From Paulownia fortunei (lineage: Eukaryota; Streptophyta; Magnoliopsida; Lamiales; Paulowniaceae): a DNA stretch of 64,000 nucleotides. This document shows, one piece after another, positions 8,087 through 21,000 of this stretch (position 1 is its first letter; each line of letters begins with the position of its first letter). Below the pieces are notes generated by a model that saw only the letters and a list, made by a program, of their open reading frames with translations, searched no databases and was not told the DNA's origin. The stretch is from contig CM033122.1 of assembly GCA_019321725.1 (NCBI GenBank), positions 992,001 to 1,056,000 on the forward strand. The letters run 5' to 3'. The position numbers were made by a program, and so were the translations under genes.

Positions 8087-11000
8087 ATGGACTCTTCACA
8101 AGGATCTACTCTGTCATCAAATGTGACTAGGTTTGCGGATGGATCTTCTGCGGGCACAGAGGCCAAGTATATTGATAGTGTTCCTGTCTATGTTAAGGAG
8201 TTGATTGCTGGAGGTGCCGCTGGTGCATTTGCTAAAACTGCAGTTGCTCCTTTGGAAAGAACTAAAATACTTTTGCAGGTGATTGATGTAAATTTTTCTC
8301 AGTTTCTCATATCCTGCAGTTTGGTTACCTAATGAAGCTATCTTTTTTTCTGTATCACCTATAGGTTCGAATATGGATATGTTTAGTTTCAGGGGTACTT
8401 ATATCATCAGCTGAGCATCTGCTTGTTGATTTCAGTGGTTATGCGTGATGTATGTGTTGGTTATGAGTTATCCCTATAAACATTTCTGATTTCTTTTCAT
8501 CTTACTTTGCTCTTCTAGACTAGAACCCAAGGCTTTCATTCACTGGGGATCTGTCAATCACTAAAGAAGCTACTGAAGCAAGAAGGTGTTGCAGGATTTT
8601 ATAAGTAAGTTTTTATCCGTCGTTCTCCCATTGACTATTTAGAATTTCCAGAATACCAATGTGGATAATTCTTTTGATGATCCAGAGGGAATGGAGCTAG
8701 TGTACTTCGAATTGTTCCCTATGCAGCATTACACTTCATGACCTATGAGCGGTACAGGTTGTGGATTTTGGATAACTACTCTGTCTTGGGAACAGGGCCT
8801 ATTGTAGATCTTATAGCTGGTTCTGCTGCTGGAGGAACTGCAGTTTTGTGTACTTATCCCTTGGATTTGGCTCGCACCAAACTTGCTTACCAGGTCATAT
8901 GCATTTGAGATTGTTCCAAAAAATTTTATAAGTGCTGTCAATTTGCTGATAATAGCAATGGATTTAGAATGGGCATATTGCCTAAATAGTTCCCCAGTCC
9001 TCTTAGTCTTATTATCTGTGTTGGATGATTAACATAATATTTTTCAATCTTAATCTACTTCCTTCCCTTAGATTGTAGACACAAGAGGAACTGTGCAGCA
9101 AGGGATAAGACAATTTAATACACCTCCTGCTTACAGCGGTATAAGAAATGTGATAGAGAGAGTCTACAAAGAGGGGGGAGTGCGCTCGCTCTATCGAGGC
9201 ATAGGTACATTTGACATCATCTTGTTAACCCATCGATCATACTCATTAGCTGTCATAATATATGGGACATGGTACAATCATTTATGAAAATGCATTCATT
9301 AATTTTCTATCTGATTGCCCTCTGTGTTAGCTAGACATGATCTTTCAAAGCTTAAAATTAGTCATTTGCTTTACACATGACGTTTAAATTTATGATCATG
9401 ATTTGCAAATGTCATGTTGCAATCAAAATTGTTGAGCAAAAATATGTTTCATACAGGTCCAACACTCATTGGTATTCTTCCCTATGCTGGACTGAAGTTT
9501 TACATCTACGAGGAGCTTAAGAGGCACGTTCCTGAAGAGCACCAGAGGTCCATCTTAATGCGACTTTCTTGTGGAGCTCTGGCCGGTTTATTTGGGCAGA
9601 CTTTAACGTATCCATTGGATGTTGTCAGGAGGCAGATGCAGGTACTGCATTATTCCTTTCTTATTTTTTGTCGATTCGATTATATAAAGAATTGACATTA
9701 CTAGTATAATTTTTATCCTTGCTTCTTACTGATGTTTTACCATGGTTAATATGGATTTGTTATGTGTCAAGATTTGGCATCTATATAATTATATATTTTG
9801 CAATGATTTAATATGAGTTACAGCATTTGATGACTTTCGACTACGTAGGGATGTGGGGGTGCAAATGAGGTGTGCTTGAGTGGAGGTTTTAAAAAATAAC
9901 AGGCACAAGCTCTGACTTAAATATTTTGGTCTTGAGCTTGTCGAACTTATATTTTCTAGGCTTGAGCCCAAATTAAAGTTAGCAAGCTCAATTTCGGCTC
10001 GTTTACTTCTTTGATAATTGAGCTTTATTTGAGCTCGAGCTTAAGTTGAGTCTTGTCTTACTCAAGCTGGGTCATGAGGCTTACATGTCAACTTGACTCG
10101 TCTTGCAACCCTGAAATTAGGGACATATGAAATTAGAGTGAATTATTTGTGGAATAAACTGTACAAAGAATTGAATCATTTACCATCTTGCTTTTGAAGT
10201 GGTTTCTTATGTAGTATATGAGTAATGATTTGACTACTTTTATGCATACAGGCATGGTTGACTGTGCAGCAGGATGGTTTTCGTGTTGTATATAACCAGT
10301 ATTGCAGTCCCCTTAAGTATTACCATTTCTGTATGTTGCTTAGGAATCTTTATGAATCGATTGTGTATTTTTATTTTTCATTTTTAAATTAATGCTGCTT
10401 GTGTCTGGGTTTTGGCTGGACCCCTATCCGTTTATTAAATACCAAAAGGAATACAAGTAATATTTACACTAAGAAGAAAACTCCCTTCACAATGATCATA
10501 GTCCCTACAAAAGAGAAAAGTCAAAGCACAAAAATTGTGATGCAAGCTTCTGCACCACCAACTTTAGCCACATCCTAAGGTTCCTCCTTGAAACAAAATC
10601 CTCCCATTCCTTCAGTCAGTATCAGAAATTTTAACTAGCATCTCTAAACTGAAAGTTGGGTAGTCTAAGCTTATCAACATAGATTAATCCAAATAGTGTA
10701 CGTGGAACCTGATCTGGAAGGAAAATTTTATTATCCTGCTCATCACAAGCCGTATTAGCCAAACCTATCTGCAGCTCTGTTACCCACGCGGAAAATGTGC
10801 TTGACTTTAACTTGCAAAGCTCCTAGTAAAAGTCTTGGCTTAGATAGAGAAATCTGTAAATTCCAATGACCAGAGCAGGTCTTTTGAATCAACTGAATGA
10901 TCACCTGGGAGTCCAGCAATATCCATTATCCATGCTCCTTGCAAAGTTCTAATCCTCTAACAACTGCATGAAGTTCTGCTTGAGTATTGGTGGCCACTCC

Positions 11001-11794
11001 AATATAGTCAAAATATGCAAATACCAGATTCCCTTCACAATCTCCAAGTATACCTCCACTTCCAGAATGGCCTGGATTGCCCCTACTTGCACCATCTGTA
11101 TTTTAACTCCATCCATCACTGCACTGGCTTGATCCAAGTAACTCTTCGAACTCTGATAAATGAATGATAGAACGGAACTCGGAATCCTAAAACAGCTGCT
11201 GCATTTCTGTCTCCTTTCCAGAAAATTTTTTAGCTAAGGATTACTAATCCTTTTCAGTGAATCGATTGTGTATGTTTTCTTCTATGTCAAATTTTAGGTT
11301 AGGCATGTTTCTTCTGAATTTGGTCTTTCGGATTACTAATTATAAAACTATTTCAGGTTGAACATCTGCTACCTTCATCACAAGGTGGTGTCAGATACAG
11401 AAGCACCTGGGACGGGCTCATTTCTATTGCTCGCGATCAAGGTTGGAGGCAATTGTTTGCCGGCCTTAGCATCAATTATATCAAGGTAATTTCCTATATC
11501 TAGAACTGCAAGTGCTCCGCCATGGTCTGACTGAAGTAATGCGCCTGTGGTTTCTTGCTCTTTCCTAGTGGTAATAGTTGAGGAGATAAATATTTAAGTG
11601 CTCATACAATCCAGACCATGTTAAAGCTATTCCTGAAAACGTGACTTTTGATTGGGTGTATGATTAACAGAGCTCTTTGATCTTTCTTGCAGATTGTTCC
11701 CTCAGTAGCAATTGGTTTCACAGCATATGACATGATGAAGACCTGGCTGCAAATACCTCCTCGACAAAAATCAAAAGCCTTATCTACTGGATAA
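8087..11794 (+). CDS. Mitochondrial carrier, coenzyme A transporter type (CoAc1/CoAc2-like)
   Basis: Seven exons: 8087-8278, 8519-8604, 8686-8893, 9072-9204, 9457-9641, 11357-11485, 11693-11794. All introns are GT-AG with matching phase, giving 344 residues. Three solute-carrier repeats each carry the carrier signature: PLERTK at 55-60, PLDLARTK at 151-158 and PLDVVRRQ at 259-266. The sequence strongly resembles, from memory, the Arabidopsis mitochondrial CoA carriers ([20 protein letters not shown], then [19 protein letters not shown]). The role is import of coenzyme A across the inner mitochondrial membrane; six membrane helices are expected. Intron 5 (9642-11356) is unusually long because it holds a MITE and a LINE fragment. 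The gene lies between the intact inhibitor array and its distal pseudogene. No lesions seen. Confidence 0.92.
9855..10112. mobile_element. MITE in carrier intron 5
   Basis: Imperfect terminal inverted repeats: GGGGGTGCAAATGAG at the left and CTCGTCTTGCAACCCT at the right (reverse complement AGGGTTGCAAGACGAG). The interior is rich in GAGCTCGAGC/AAGCTTGAGC-like words, a pattern I associate with a common non-autonomous repeat of asterid genomes. No coding sequence. I could not identify a target-site duplication. Confidence 0.55.
10353..11273 (-). mobile_element. 5'-truncated LINE with RNase H domain, flanked by 16-bp target-site duplication
   Basis: The 16-mer TGAATCGATTGTGTAT occurs at 10353-10368 and, identical, at 11258-11273, framing an 889-bp insertion. 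The minus strand reads a decayed RNase H domain: [16 protein letters not shown] (about 11100-11050), [17 protein letters not shown] with the catalytic glutamate, [12 protein letters not shown] with a catalytic aspartate, and VGNRAAD near the end. An in-frame stop follows CKEHG and a one-base shift follows RAAD. The minus-strand 3' end at 10369 is an A-rich tail (T-rich on plus: TTTTATTTTTCATTTTTAAA) directly abutting the duplication. This is the classic outcome of target-primed reverse transcription. The element sits antisense in carrier intron 5. Confidence 0.9.
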
Positions 11795-12403
11795 GTATGC
11801 ATCTCTATTACTTAGATAAACCAGCAGATAATACTGCCATACTATATACTCCACTTGAGAAGACTATTGTTATGGTTTTGCTGAAGCTTAAACCAAGGGT
11901 GAATACTATTTTCGAGAGTAAATTCAAGTACATGAATATCCCTATTCAAGGAGGGCTTAGCTAAGTTTGTAAGATGAATCTGATGAAGGGTTTTTATATG
12001 ATAACAGGATGAAGCAATTGATTTTTATTTTATTTTTTTTAATATGGCAATTGATTAATTAGAGTAGAATTATGTCATCGAAACATATGCTCCAAAGGTT
12101 TTATGTGCCTGATTTATATCAAGTGGAATTTTAAACTAATTGAATACATCAAGACATGAAAAAAAAAGGAAGAGATAGATAAATAGATTTGTTCAAAAGT
12201 TTCTTGTGTTTACCAATACAACTTGACATTATATGCACCATTGATTACATATATTGTAAGAGGGGAACAATCACCTGAAGTGTTTGACAACATGTATTAC
12301 ATATCTTATTTGAGGGAAGCAATCACCTGAACCATTTAACAAGAATTCTCATACATGTTTTGCATTGTAAAGCAAAGTAACAATCAAATTCAAAAGCTCA
12401 AGA
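11795..12403 (+). other. 3' flank of the carrier gene and 5' flank of the distal inhibitor pseudogene
   Basis: No gene is seen. At about 12202-12250 TTTACCAATACAACTTGACA then TTATATGCACC resembles a degraded array promoter block, about 170 bp before the pseudogene start, consistent with the pseudogene having moved together with its promoter. Confidence 0.4.
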
Positions 12404-12990
12404 ATGACAGTTCCTTTCCTTTGCTAATTCTTGATTTTCCTCATGATACTTTTAACAACCACCAAAACTTCCACATCTACAAATCCAATGCAACAGTGAC
12501 AGATGAACTGATCCAAGGAATCTGCAACCACACAAGGAGCCCTTCTCTTTGTCTGCAAACCTTAAGACCCTTAAAAGAAATACCCTTCTTCTCGAACCAG
12601 TTGCAGCTCTAGGCACCAAATCCATGAACATGGCACAGACCCAAGCTCGCACGACCCACAACACAATTTGGGCCGTTCATCAGAAAACATAAGACAGCAC
12701 CACAAGATCACATCTGAATTCTGATTATACAAAAGCAAAGGTCTTATAAAACGTCATGTGAAATTCTCAGATGTCAGCAAGAGACTGAGTGAAGCTAAGA
12801 TGGCCATGCAAGAGGGGTAACACAACAACTCTCAGATACTGCACCTCTATGGCCATGAATGAGGCTGGTTCTTGCGAGTCAGAATTTGTGAACCCGCCTC
12901 GTGAGCCATCAGCTGTTGCCAAGGATATTGGGACGTTCAGAGATGTTTGTAGTAACATCTTGGCTATATCTGATGAGGTAGCATACAGTT
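12404..12990 (+). pseudogene. Distal PMEI/invertase inhibitor-like pseudogene
   Basis: The ATG at 12404 follows the array-specific CTCAAGA context. The frame stops after seven codons (TAA at 12425). The signal-peptide sequence continues (FLIFLMILLTTT), then the reading shifts by about 12480 to SNATVTDELIQGICNHTRSP, and shifts again near 12598 to AALGTKSMNMAQTQ. Further breaks follow before the C-terminal part (SCESEFVNPPREPSAV, then FRDVCSNILAISDEV) which ends at TAG 12990-12992. At least four lesions: clearly dead. It lies on the far side of the carrier gene from the main array. Confidence 0.85.
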
Positions 12991-12992
12991 AG

Positions 12993-13547
12993 AATTATCT
13001 AGAGGGCATGCGCTTAAGTGGTGGGGTTTGTAGTTTTATATGGGTCTTGAATTGGGGCCTTAGTATCACTCCGAAATTTTTATTATAATTGGTATTATAT
13101 ATTCTATTGCATTACCATCAACACATACCAAATATATAAAATATCATCATTAATTTAAATTTGATATGTATTGATAATATTGTAATAAGATGGAATATCA
13201 ATTGTAATAAAAGATCTACCATGTGGCCAATCAACTCAATATCTCATAGTCTTGGGGCTTACCTTTCAACACTTGAATTTTTTTATTTTTTATTTTATGT
13301 TCGTTTTATTTCACAACATGCTCGCAAAGTTAAATGTTTTGTCTCATTTTATTAAGGTTTTGTTGAGAGTTTCAATCTCTAACATTATTGTTATATGCAT
13401 ATATGTTATTGTTAACATTTATTAGCCCTGGCAACATAAAGTCTTAAAGTGAAATTCTTGTTAGTTTCCTTGTGGCGCGATGTGTATTAGTGCTTTGACC
13501 AACTCAAATAGATTTCCTAGAAGTTACACACACACACACACACACAC

Positions 13548-13599
<52 letters not shown>

Positions 13600-14835
13600 A
13601 ACATACTGTTTGATTTAAGCAATAAAAAGTTAGAAATTAAATTCAGACAATTGCATTTGACCAATGGGGCTGAATCTGATTTGGATGACAGCATCACCAA
13701 CTTCTGTGAATGGAATTATTACATAGTATTTACAACTTGCAAGAATGAGGTAACCCAGTACAACTTATTAACTCATGCGTATGGGCTACATTTATTATTG
13801 CTAGAAAACCATGGGCAGCTATCATTTTGAGCTAACTTTCCATCACCGTGGAAATGTTCACCTTATAATATTGCTTCTTTAAAAATAGAATTCTCACAAG
13901 TTGGAAGTAGTTAGGAAAAGAGGAAAATAGTTAAACAAACAGGTATTGATTGACCATTGATAAATTGTAGAGGCCGCCTTCATAGATGGATTATATTATT
14001 CCATGGAATTTTTAGTAAATTGAAATTTATGATGCAAAAATAGTCTCTTTCGTATCTCGAATCCTATTTTCTTGTAATAAAAAAGTGTGTGCATCTTAGT
14101 TCATAGGTTATAAAACAATGAAAGCGCAACAACAAATGATTTGACTGAACAGATTAAATAAGATGTGGATATTATTTAGCCAACATGATAGCAATATGTA
14201 CGATGATGAGATATATGATAACTTCTAGTTTTCATTTCAAGACTAGTTTGAAATATCATTCGGTAGATTGTCCTGGATGAGTGGTGTAACATAGAAAATT
14301 AAAGTCCAATAAAAGGGGCAAATGTCAAGCACACTTATATTTACTCTCGGATGACTTGTGAATTGCGACACATTTTCTATTCCAAGAAAAGAAATTTGCA
14401 TTTTGTTTGTCCATTTGTATAAGAAATAAGAGGGTCTCACAATTCTTCTTTTTTTTTTTTTTTTCCTTCATGATATATTTTTGACAAAGGTAATATGATG
14501 AACGACCATATATCATTATCTAGCTAGAAAGAAGAAGAAAAATACAAAAGATTATATTAAAAAAAGGAAGTCCACAAGAATTCTGGCAGTCGTTGTCTTG
14601 CATGAATTATGGTAGTGAAAAATCAAATCACGAGGGTTTATTTGCTACTTCTTCAATTTTTCCTTCCTTGGAACTTCGTTGAAGGTTCATCAGCCAAGAT
14701 TTTCCAAAATTTTCCACACTTTTTTTCTGTGGTTTACTTGGAATTTCTGTTTTCCATGTTTGCCTTTTTTGTTGCCCTCTTTGAATTTACTTTCGTGACA
14801 GCTGACTTTGAAGTTTGATAGTTCTTGAGACCACC
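12993..14835. other. Intergenic region with AC/TA microsatellite
   Basis: A compound microsatellite, (AC)n followed by (TA)n, occupies 13525-13598. The rest is AT-rich and I see no gene. The final 200 bp before 14836 is the proximal promoter of the IQM gene. Confidence 0.5.
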
Positions 14836-14843
14836 TATATAAA
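14836..14843 (+). promoter_or_regulatory. Likely TATA box of the IQM gene
   Basis: TATATAAA in the context CACCTATATAAAGTGGG. A leader exon probably follows and is spliced from a GT at 15011 (CCAAAG/GTAAAC) to an AG at 15347-15348 (CTCAGCAG/GATC), placing the start codon at 15414 in the second exon. Inferred from sequence only. Confidence 0.5.
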
Positions 14844-15413
14844 GTGGGTGCATGCACTTGTTGTTCGAGTACAGAGTAGGTGGTTATGTACTTGAGATCA
14901 TTTATTCCAAGCGGAATTTCTTGTGAAGATAAAAAGACTGGAAAAGGAAGAAGTAAAACTTCACAGCAAAAAAGAGAGATCATCTAAAATCTTGCTTTAT
15001 ATTTCCAAAGGTAAACTTTTTTGCTCGGAATGAATAATGTTTGTTGACTTTGTATTTCTTGATTTCAGTTTCCATAAATATCATTTGTGATGATTGCTGC
15101 TTCTGTTCTTGTTTTATTGTAGTTCATTGGTAGTGTACACTGTTTGTTATTGAACTATTAGTAATGATTTTATACTAGTTTCCTTGTGATTGAAATGTAA
15201 TTGGGATATATGCCATCTTAAGTTGGTTTTTCCACTTTTCTTTTCTTAGTTGTGATTCAACAATGCTTAACTGATTGTGAGAGAATTGTATAAATGAAGG
15301 GCTCTTTGTTTGAAAACTTACTGATGTCTTCTGAATGTTGCTCAGCAGGATCTGAGCAAGATTTATACTCCCCAGGGATCAACTACTTAGAGGTTTCTAT
15401 CTGCTGGTAGGAA

Positions 15414-18004
15414 ATGTGGTTGTCAATTTCATTACTTTTATCAGCATGGAATAAAATGTTGAGGCGTGAGATTTTCAATTTAACAGACACTGTAGAAACA
15501 ATGATTGCAAGATCGATAAGCTTTGGAAGCAAAGACGGAGAGGTGATCCTAAGAACATTTAGTTTCAAGAAGAAAGATGTGGACACTCTTGGCAACATTG
15601 TGGAGTTGGAGAATAGACCAAAATCTGAAAAGCAAATGCTAAAAACTCTTGTTCCTCTACAAGGATTGGTTGTGGGCAGGGAGAATGAGAGTTCAGAATC
15701 TTTTAATGGAAAAAATCAACAACCAGTTAATGAGTCGAAGCCCGAATTTTCTCTTCCAGTTGCAGACCTCTCAGTGTTTTCTTCTCCAAGACCTATTAGT
15801 GAGCTTGATGATGCTGCGACTAAGCTGCAGAAAGTATACAAGAGTTATAGGACTAGAAGAAACCTTGCAGATTGTGCGGTTGTGGTTGAAGAGCTCTGGT
15901 TTGTCTTGTTATACTGTCTAATTATCACAATAAATTAGCCCATTCTAATGCTTTAATTGATCTATTCCTTGTATTCTTTGTTCTAGGTGGAAAACATTAG
16001 ATTCAGCAGCTCTGGACAGAAGCTCGATATCTTTCTTCAACAGCAATGAACAGGAAACTGCTGCATCACGGTGGGACCGTGCAAGGAGAAGGGCTGCTAG
16101 GGTATGCCGTGGACATTCTAAAGTTTCCTGTCTCATGAAATTACAGCCCAAAGAATTAACATGATTCTTATGTTCTCATAGGTTGGCAAGGGTTTACTCA
16201 AGGATGAGAAAGCTCAGAAACTAGCTCTGCATCATTGGCTTGAAGCTGTAATCTCTCCCCTGATGTTTATTTGATATAATGTCACCATTCAAATAATTTA
16301 TAATGAATTTCCAGAAGGAGAATGTTAGTCATGTTGACTAGATAGGTTATCTGAATTGAAGTTTCATACTCTTGTTGGCTTCGATATGAATCATTGTGTC
16401 CCTCGAAAACTACCAGAAAACTTTGCAGGTTAATCGCTCCTGATATCCAACTAAGGACCTAACCGCACCAACGAGGATCTGTATTTTCTTATAAAATTGT
16501 GTTGGTCCTTGTGTATGACTTAAGAGTTCTTAGCGATGGAATTGACAAACATGCTTCTTCATGACAGTTTAGTATCACAATATCTGATAATTGCGCTTCT
16601 TGTTCCCACAGATTGATCCCCGTCATCGCTATGGACGCAACTTACACTTGTACTATGATGTATGGTTCGACAGGAAAAGTTATCAACCTTTCTTCTATTG
16701 GTAAAACTTTTCTCATCCATCTAAAAGGGCAAAATAAAGAGTACTCCAGCCCATCCTTATTAATTCAATAATCCTATGTTCTTTGTCATTTCTCCTTTGT
16801 GAAGGTTGGACATAGGTGATGGTAAGGAAGCAAATCTTCCAAGCTGCCCGAGAGTCGACCTGCAGCGTCAATGCATCCAATATCTTGGACCTGTAAGGCT
16901 TATTCCTATGAATTTCCTAACAAAAAGAACTATCTCATAATAGAGATTTTAGTATCTAATCATAGATATTGTATTCTAACCTTCTGTTCTTTTCATAAAA
17001 ACAGAAAGAGAGGGAATCATATGAAGTGATTGTGGAGGAAGGGAAGTTAGTGTACAAGCAAAGTGAGATGTTGTTGAACACAGATGAGAGTTCAAAGTGG
17101 ATTTTTGTCCTCAGCACATCAAGGTCTTTGTATGTTGGAAAGAAAAGGAAAGGTGTTTTTCAACATTCAAGTTTTCTGTCAGGTGGGGTTACAACCTCAG
17201 CTGGTAGACTGGTTGCTCATAATGGTATTCTTGAGGTAAACTGATGGACTAAAAGCATCTTCACCGACGCATGCAACCTTTTTTCCCCCCGAAAGTGCTC
17301 ATTTGATTACTTCATTTTTTTGTCCCTTATTGTTTTGCAGGCAATATGGCCTTATAGTGGTCACTATCTTCCTACAGAAGACAATTTTAAGGAATTCATC
17401 AGTTTTCTTGAGGAAAACCATGTAGACATGACCAATGTCAAGGTAAGGACTAGGCAGTCTTTTGGATATTTTCGGATGAAATTACTTATGAATCTCTATG
17501 CATCTAATCAAACTATGATTATTTACTGCAAGAAAATTAAGTATTTGACAGATAGCACCTATTTTCCTACAGAGATGTTCAATTGATGATGACTCACCCC
17601 CATTTAAAGTTATGGATGAGGAATCTAAGCCAGAAACTGAAACGACAACGACAGCAGATGGTATCGAATTTATGGGGCCTGTAAACCATGTACCAGAAGG
17701 TAGAATGGCAATCAATACAACTAATATAAATGCAGCTACACTTGACTTGAGAAAGACTTTATCATGCAAGTGGGCTAGTGGGGTTGGTCCTCGGATCGGA
17801 TGTGTGAGGGAGTATCCCATGGAGCTCCAGTCCCAGGCACTTGAGAAAGTTAATCTATCCCCTACTGTTAATCATTCACCCTGCTACTCCAAGAGTGATT
17901 CTCCGATCCCTTCCCCACGGCCCAGTCCAAAGATTCGACTGTCCCCTAGGCTTGCAACTATGGGGCTTCCTAGCCCAAGGGTGTCTCCTTCTGCTGCCCA
18001 TTGA
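15414..18004 (+). CDS. IQM-type IQ-motif calmodulin-binding protein
   Basis: Eight coding exons: 15414-15898, 15987-16101, 16182-16247, 16612-16700, 16805-16892, 17005-17235, 17341-17442, 17573-18004. All are GT-AG and in phase, giving 535 residues. One IQ motif lies at about 135-152 ([18 protein letters not shown]), the calcium-independent calmodulin-binding element. The IQM-specific body follows: [63 protein letters not shown]. The tail is Ser/Pro-rich ([14 protein letters not shown]), likely disordered. IQM proteins of Arabidopsis bind calmodulin and have been linked to stress, catalase regulation and stomatal or seed traits; the exact role here is unknown. Start chosen because [12 protein letters not shown] resembles the N-terminus usual in the family. 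No lesions. Confidence 0.92.
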
Positions 18005-21000
18005 ACTATTTAGTCCTAACCAGTTAGTTAATATCAATGATGTTACTAGCTTACCATTTTTCATTTTTTGATTCCTGTTGTCCGTACAATAAGCTTGACC
18101 TTAGTGCAATGTAGCTTGTGCACTCTTGAGTTTGAAAGTTTTATATCATCAACATCTTCTTCAATGCACAATAAATTAGCTGCAAATATGTTTTTCCACT
18201 CCCCACCATAATGTTTTATTACAAATTCTATTGCATCATCGATTAATTTGCATTATCCCACATGGCTACAATTCAATTGAGTTGTTTGGGAGGCAAAATA
18301 AATTTATTGTAAGACATGAGCTAAGTTCAAAAAAATTTACTAAAATTTGAACATTTTCGATATGGTTGAATTACCTATGTTATCTTCTTGATTTTTGACT
18401 CACTTTTGTCTAAATTCAATTACATAGGGGAAGAGATTTTGATCTACAATTCAAATGCTTTTTAAGTGGTATTTTTCCAAAAAAATTGTCACAACTTTAA
18501 CGTTTAATATTATGCTCACAAAAACAGCCTCTTTTCTTTGAATTTTCTTTTATACATTTTTTTTTCAGAATGTCATTATTTCTTTTTCGTGTCAAAGTGG
18601 AAAAAAAAACATGGGAAATTAACCCTTCACCTTGATTATACATTGTTTTTAAGAAAATCACTCCTATCAAAATATATATATATATATATATATATATTTA
18701 TTTTATTTTTATTTTTTTAATTTTCTAGGTACGATCTATTCTCGTGAGCAACCCGTTTTAACATATTTAATATTTCTTCAAGTTGCATTAATTATGTCAC
18801 TGTCAATCAATCCAGAAATTTACATGTTTGACAATACACATACAATACAACTTGGGAACTCAGTATGTAATTAAACAAGGTTATTATAAATAATTATGCC
18901 ATGGAATCTCTCATTCTCTTGCGTGCAGGCATTTCATTGTTCATACTTAATTCTGAAGTGTCAATTGAAAACAGTAATATGTCTGTCAAACCTTGACTGC
19001 ATGCCATTCAAAGGTAACAAAATCTATGCAAGAAAACAACAGGTTTGTGGATTACTCTAAATTAAATATTTCTAATCTGCTGTGTGTTATTTTTCACAGC
19101 AAGATAGAGTATTGCCAAATTGGGATTTTGAATTGTTGATACTCCAATTAGTTATAAAAAAAAAATTGAAAATAAATAAATAAATAAAAGGTAAAGACAA
19201 AAAGTGACTGGAAGTTTTCAACCTCGGTGTTCATGCCTCACTATATGATACTACTTAGTAATTAATTCAGTTCAAATGTCTCCATTAAACAATTTATGTT
19301 ATTGCATGGAAAGAAGAAACAAATGCACCACCAATCAACATGTTCCTTTTGTTGTTAACATGTTGGGTATTGTACTTATTGAAAAATCTTTAATTTATAG
19401 CTTTATATTTATTTTTTAATCCAAAAATTAACTAGTTTTATTGCTATATAGCAGTATTTCAGTGAGATAACTCTGGTTATCACTCACTTGAAAATTATTG
19501 GATTTAGTGGAAATTGGCATCAATACCAATTTAAATCTGAATCTTGAATAAAAATTTGGGGAAAACTGTGAGCATAAAGGTTCTTTTAACTTGTATGCAT
19601 GATAAAGTTAAACAGGATCTAAATCTAAATAATGTAAACACACACAAATAAAATATAACAGCCCAACATTTTACAATCCCACCAAAATACCAAAAAAAAA
19701 AATGTGAAAGATCAATATCAATCAAGATAAGAAGATAAATTAATTTTTAACCTTAAAAAAATGACGAACAAAAAAAATAATAATACCATCATTATATTAT
19801 TCTCCACGAACTTATTGATTATGGATTCAAGTTATTGGACATAGAAGTTGGAGAACTAATTATTATATTCCTTCAAAAAAAAATTGACCCCTCCCTTTTT
19901 TTTAAATTACAATTGTATATAATAATTTTTAAATAATAAAAACATGTATTAGAATTATGATCATAATACTATGTATGCTAATGTGTGTTCCATTTATCTC
20001 CAAACACATATTCCAACGCGTGAAAGGCCTGTAATACCTTTCAAGTAACGAAAGAATATGTTAAGAATTTCATAAAATTACAGACAAAAAAATAGCAATA
20101 ATAATAATTCTTGAGCTATTTCTATAAATAAATAAAAAAACTATATTGTGCTTATTTCAACATCAAGAAGTCGTTTTAAAATAGTGTTTGACACGATATT
20201 CAATTTCTTAGACGAATTGTCAAACTCTTGCAAAAGTTACATTAGGACTCTTGATTCATTATTTGGGCAGTAAAACACATTAACATGAGGTCCCCAATAT
20301 TGATAGTGAAGTGCCCATTATCTGCTCTATCCTCATCATCTTTATTGTTGACTCTATTCTGGAAAACTGACCTCAGAGTCAAAACTTTATATGCATAATA
20401 TAATATGTGTTGTCAATTCTACAAACTTCTCAAAAGCCAGGCCATTAATTAATTATGAATTCTTCCACCCAATTAATTGCATTCTCAAAGCATAATTAAC
20501 ATGATCCTGTCTATTTCGAATTTTTCTATTTTAATATGGTATTTTATTTTATATTTTATATTATACATGCATTTGATGTATAAAAAATTATATATATACA
20601 GTTACTTGGCAAATTTGAACCTTCACAATATCCTGTTCGGACAGAGGGATCCAAGGCAAATGTTGTGGTTTTTTCATCTGCAAAGACAGCATACATCTTC
20701 ACTGCACTGACTTTAGGGATTTCTTTGTCGGGTTACATTTGGTCTTATAATCTTATTTATTTGTTGTACCTTTTCATGCTCCACACACCAAACGGGTCGT
20801 GCCTTTTTAGGATCCACTCAACACTGTCCAAATTGCCATTATCGTAATTACTCTTCAAAGACGTGGGCATTTCGTCGCTCCACTCGAGCGGGAATAAGTC
20901 GTTAATTTTTCGAATTTCAAATGTCAAAACTCCAAACCAACGGCTCACTCACTCATTGGACACAACAAAACAAACCTCCCCCCCACCCCAGCACACCACC

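Noticed and set aside
10251..10312. Possible extra carrier exon after a CAG at 10250
   Set aside because: Adding it breaks continuity with the known carrier sequence; exon 5 to exon 6 joins perfectly without it.
13480..13830. 116-codon ORF across the AC/TA microsatellite
   Set aside because: Half of the translation is microsatellite (Thr-His and Tyr-Ile repeats).
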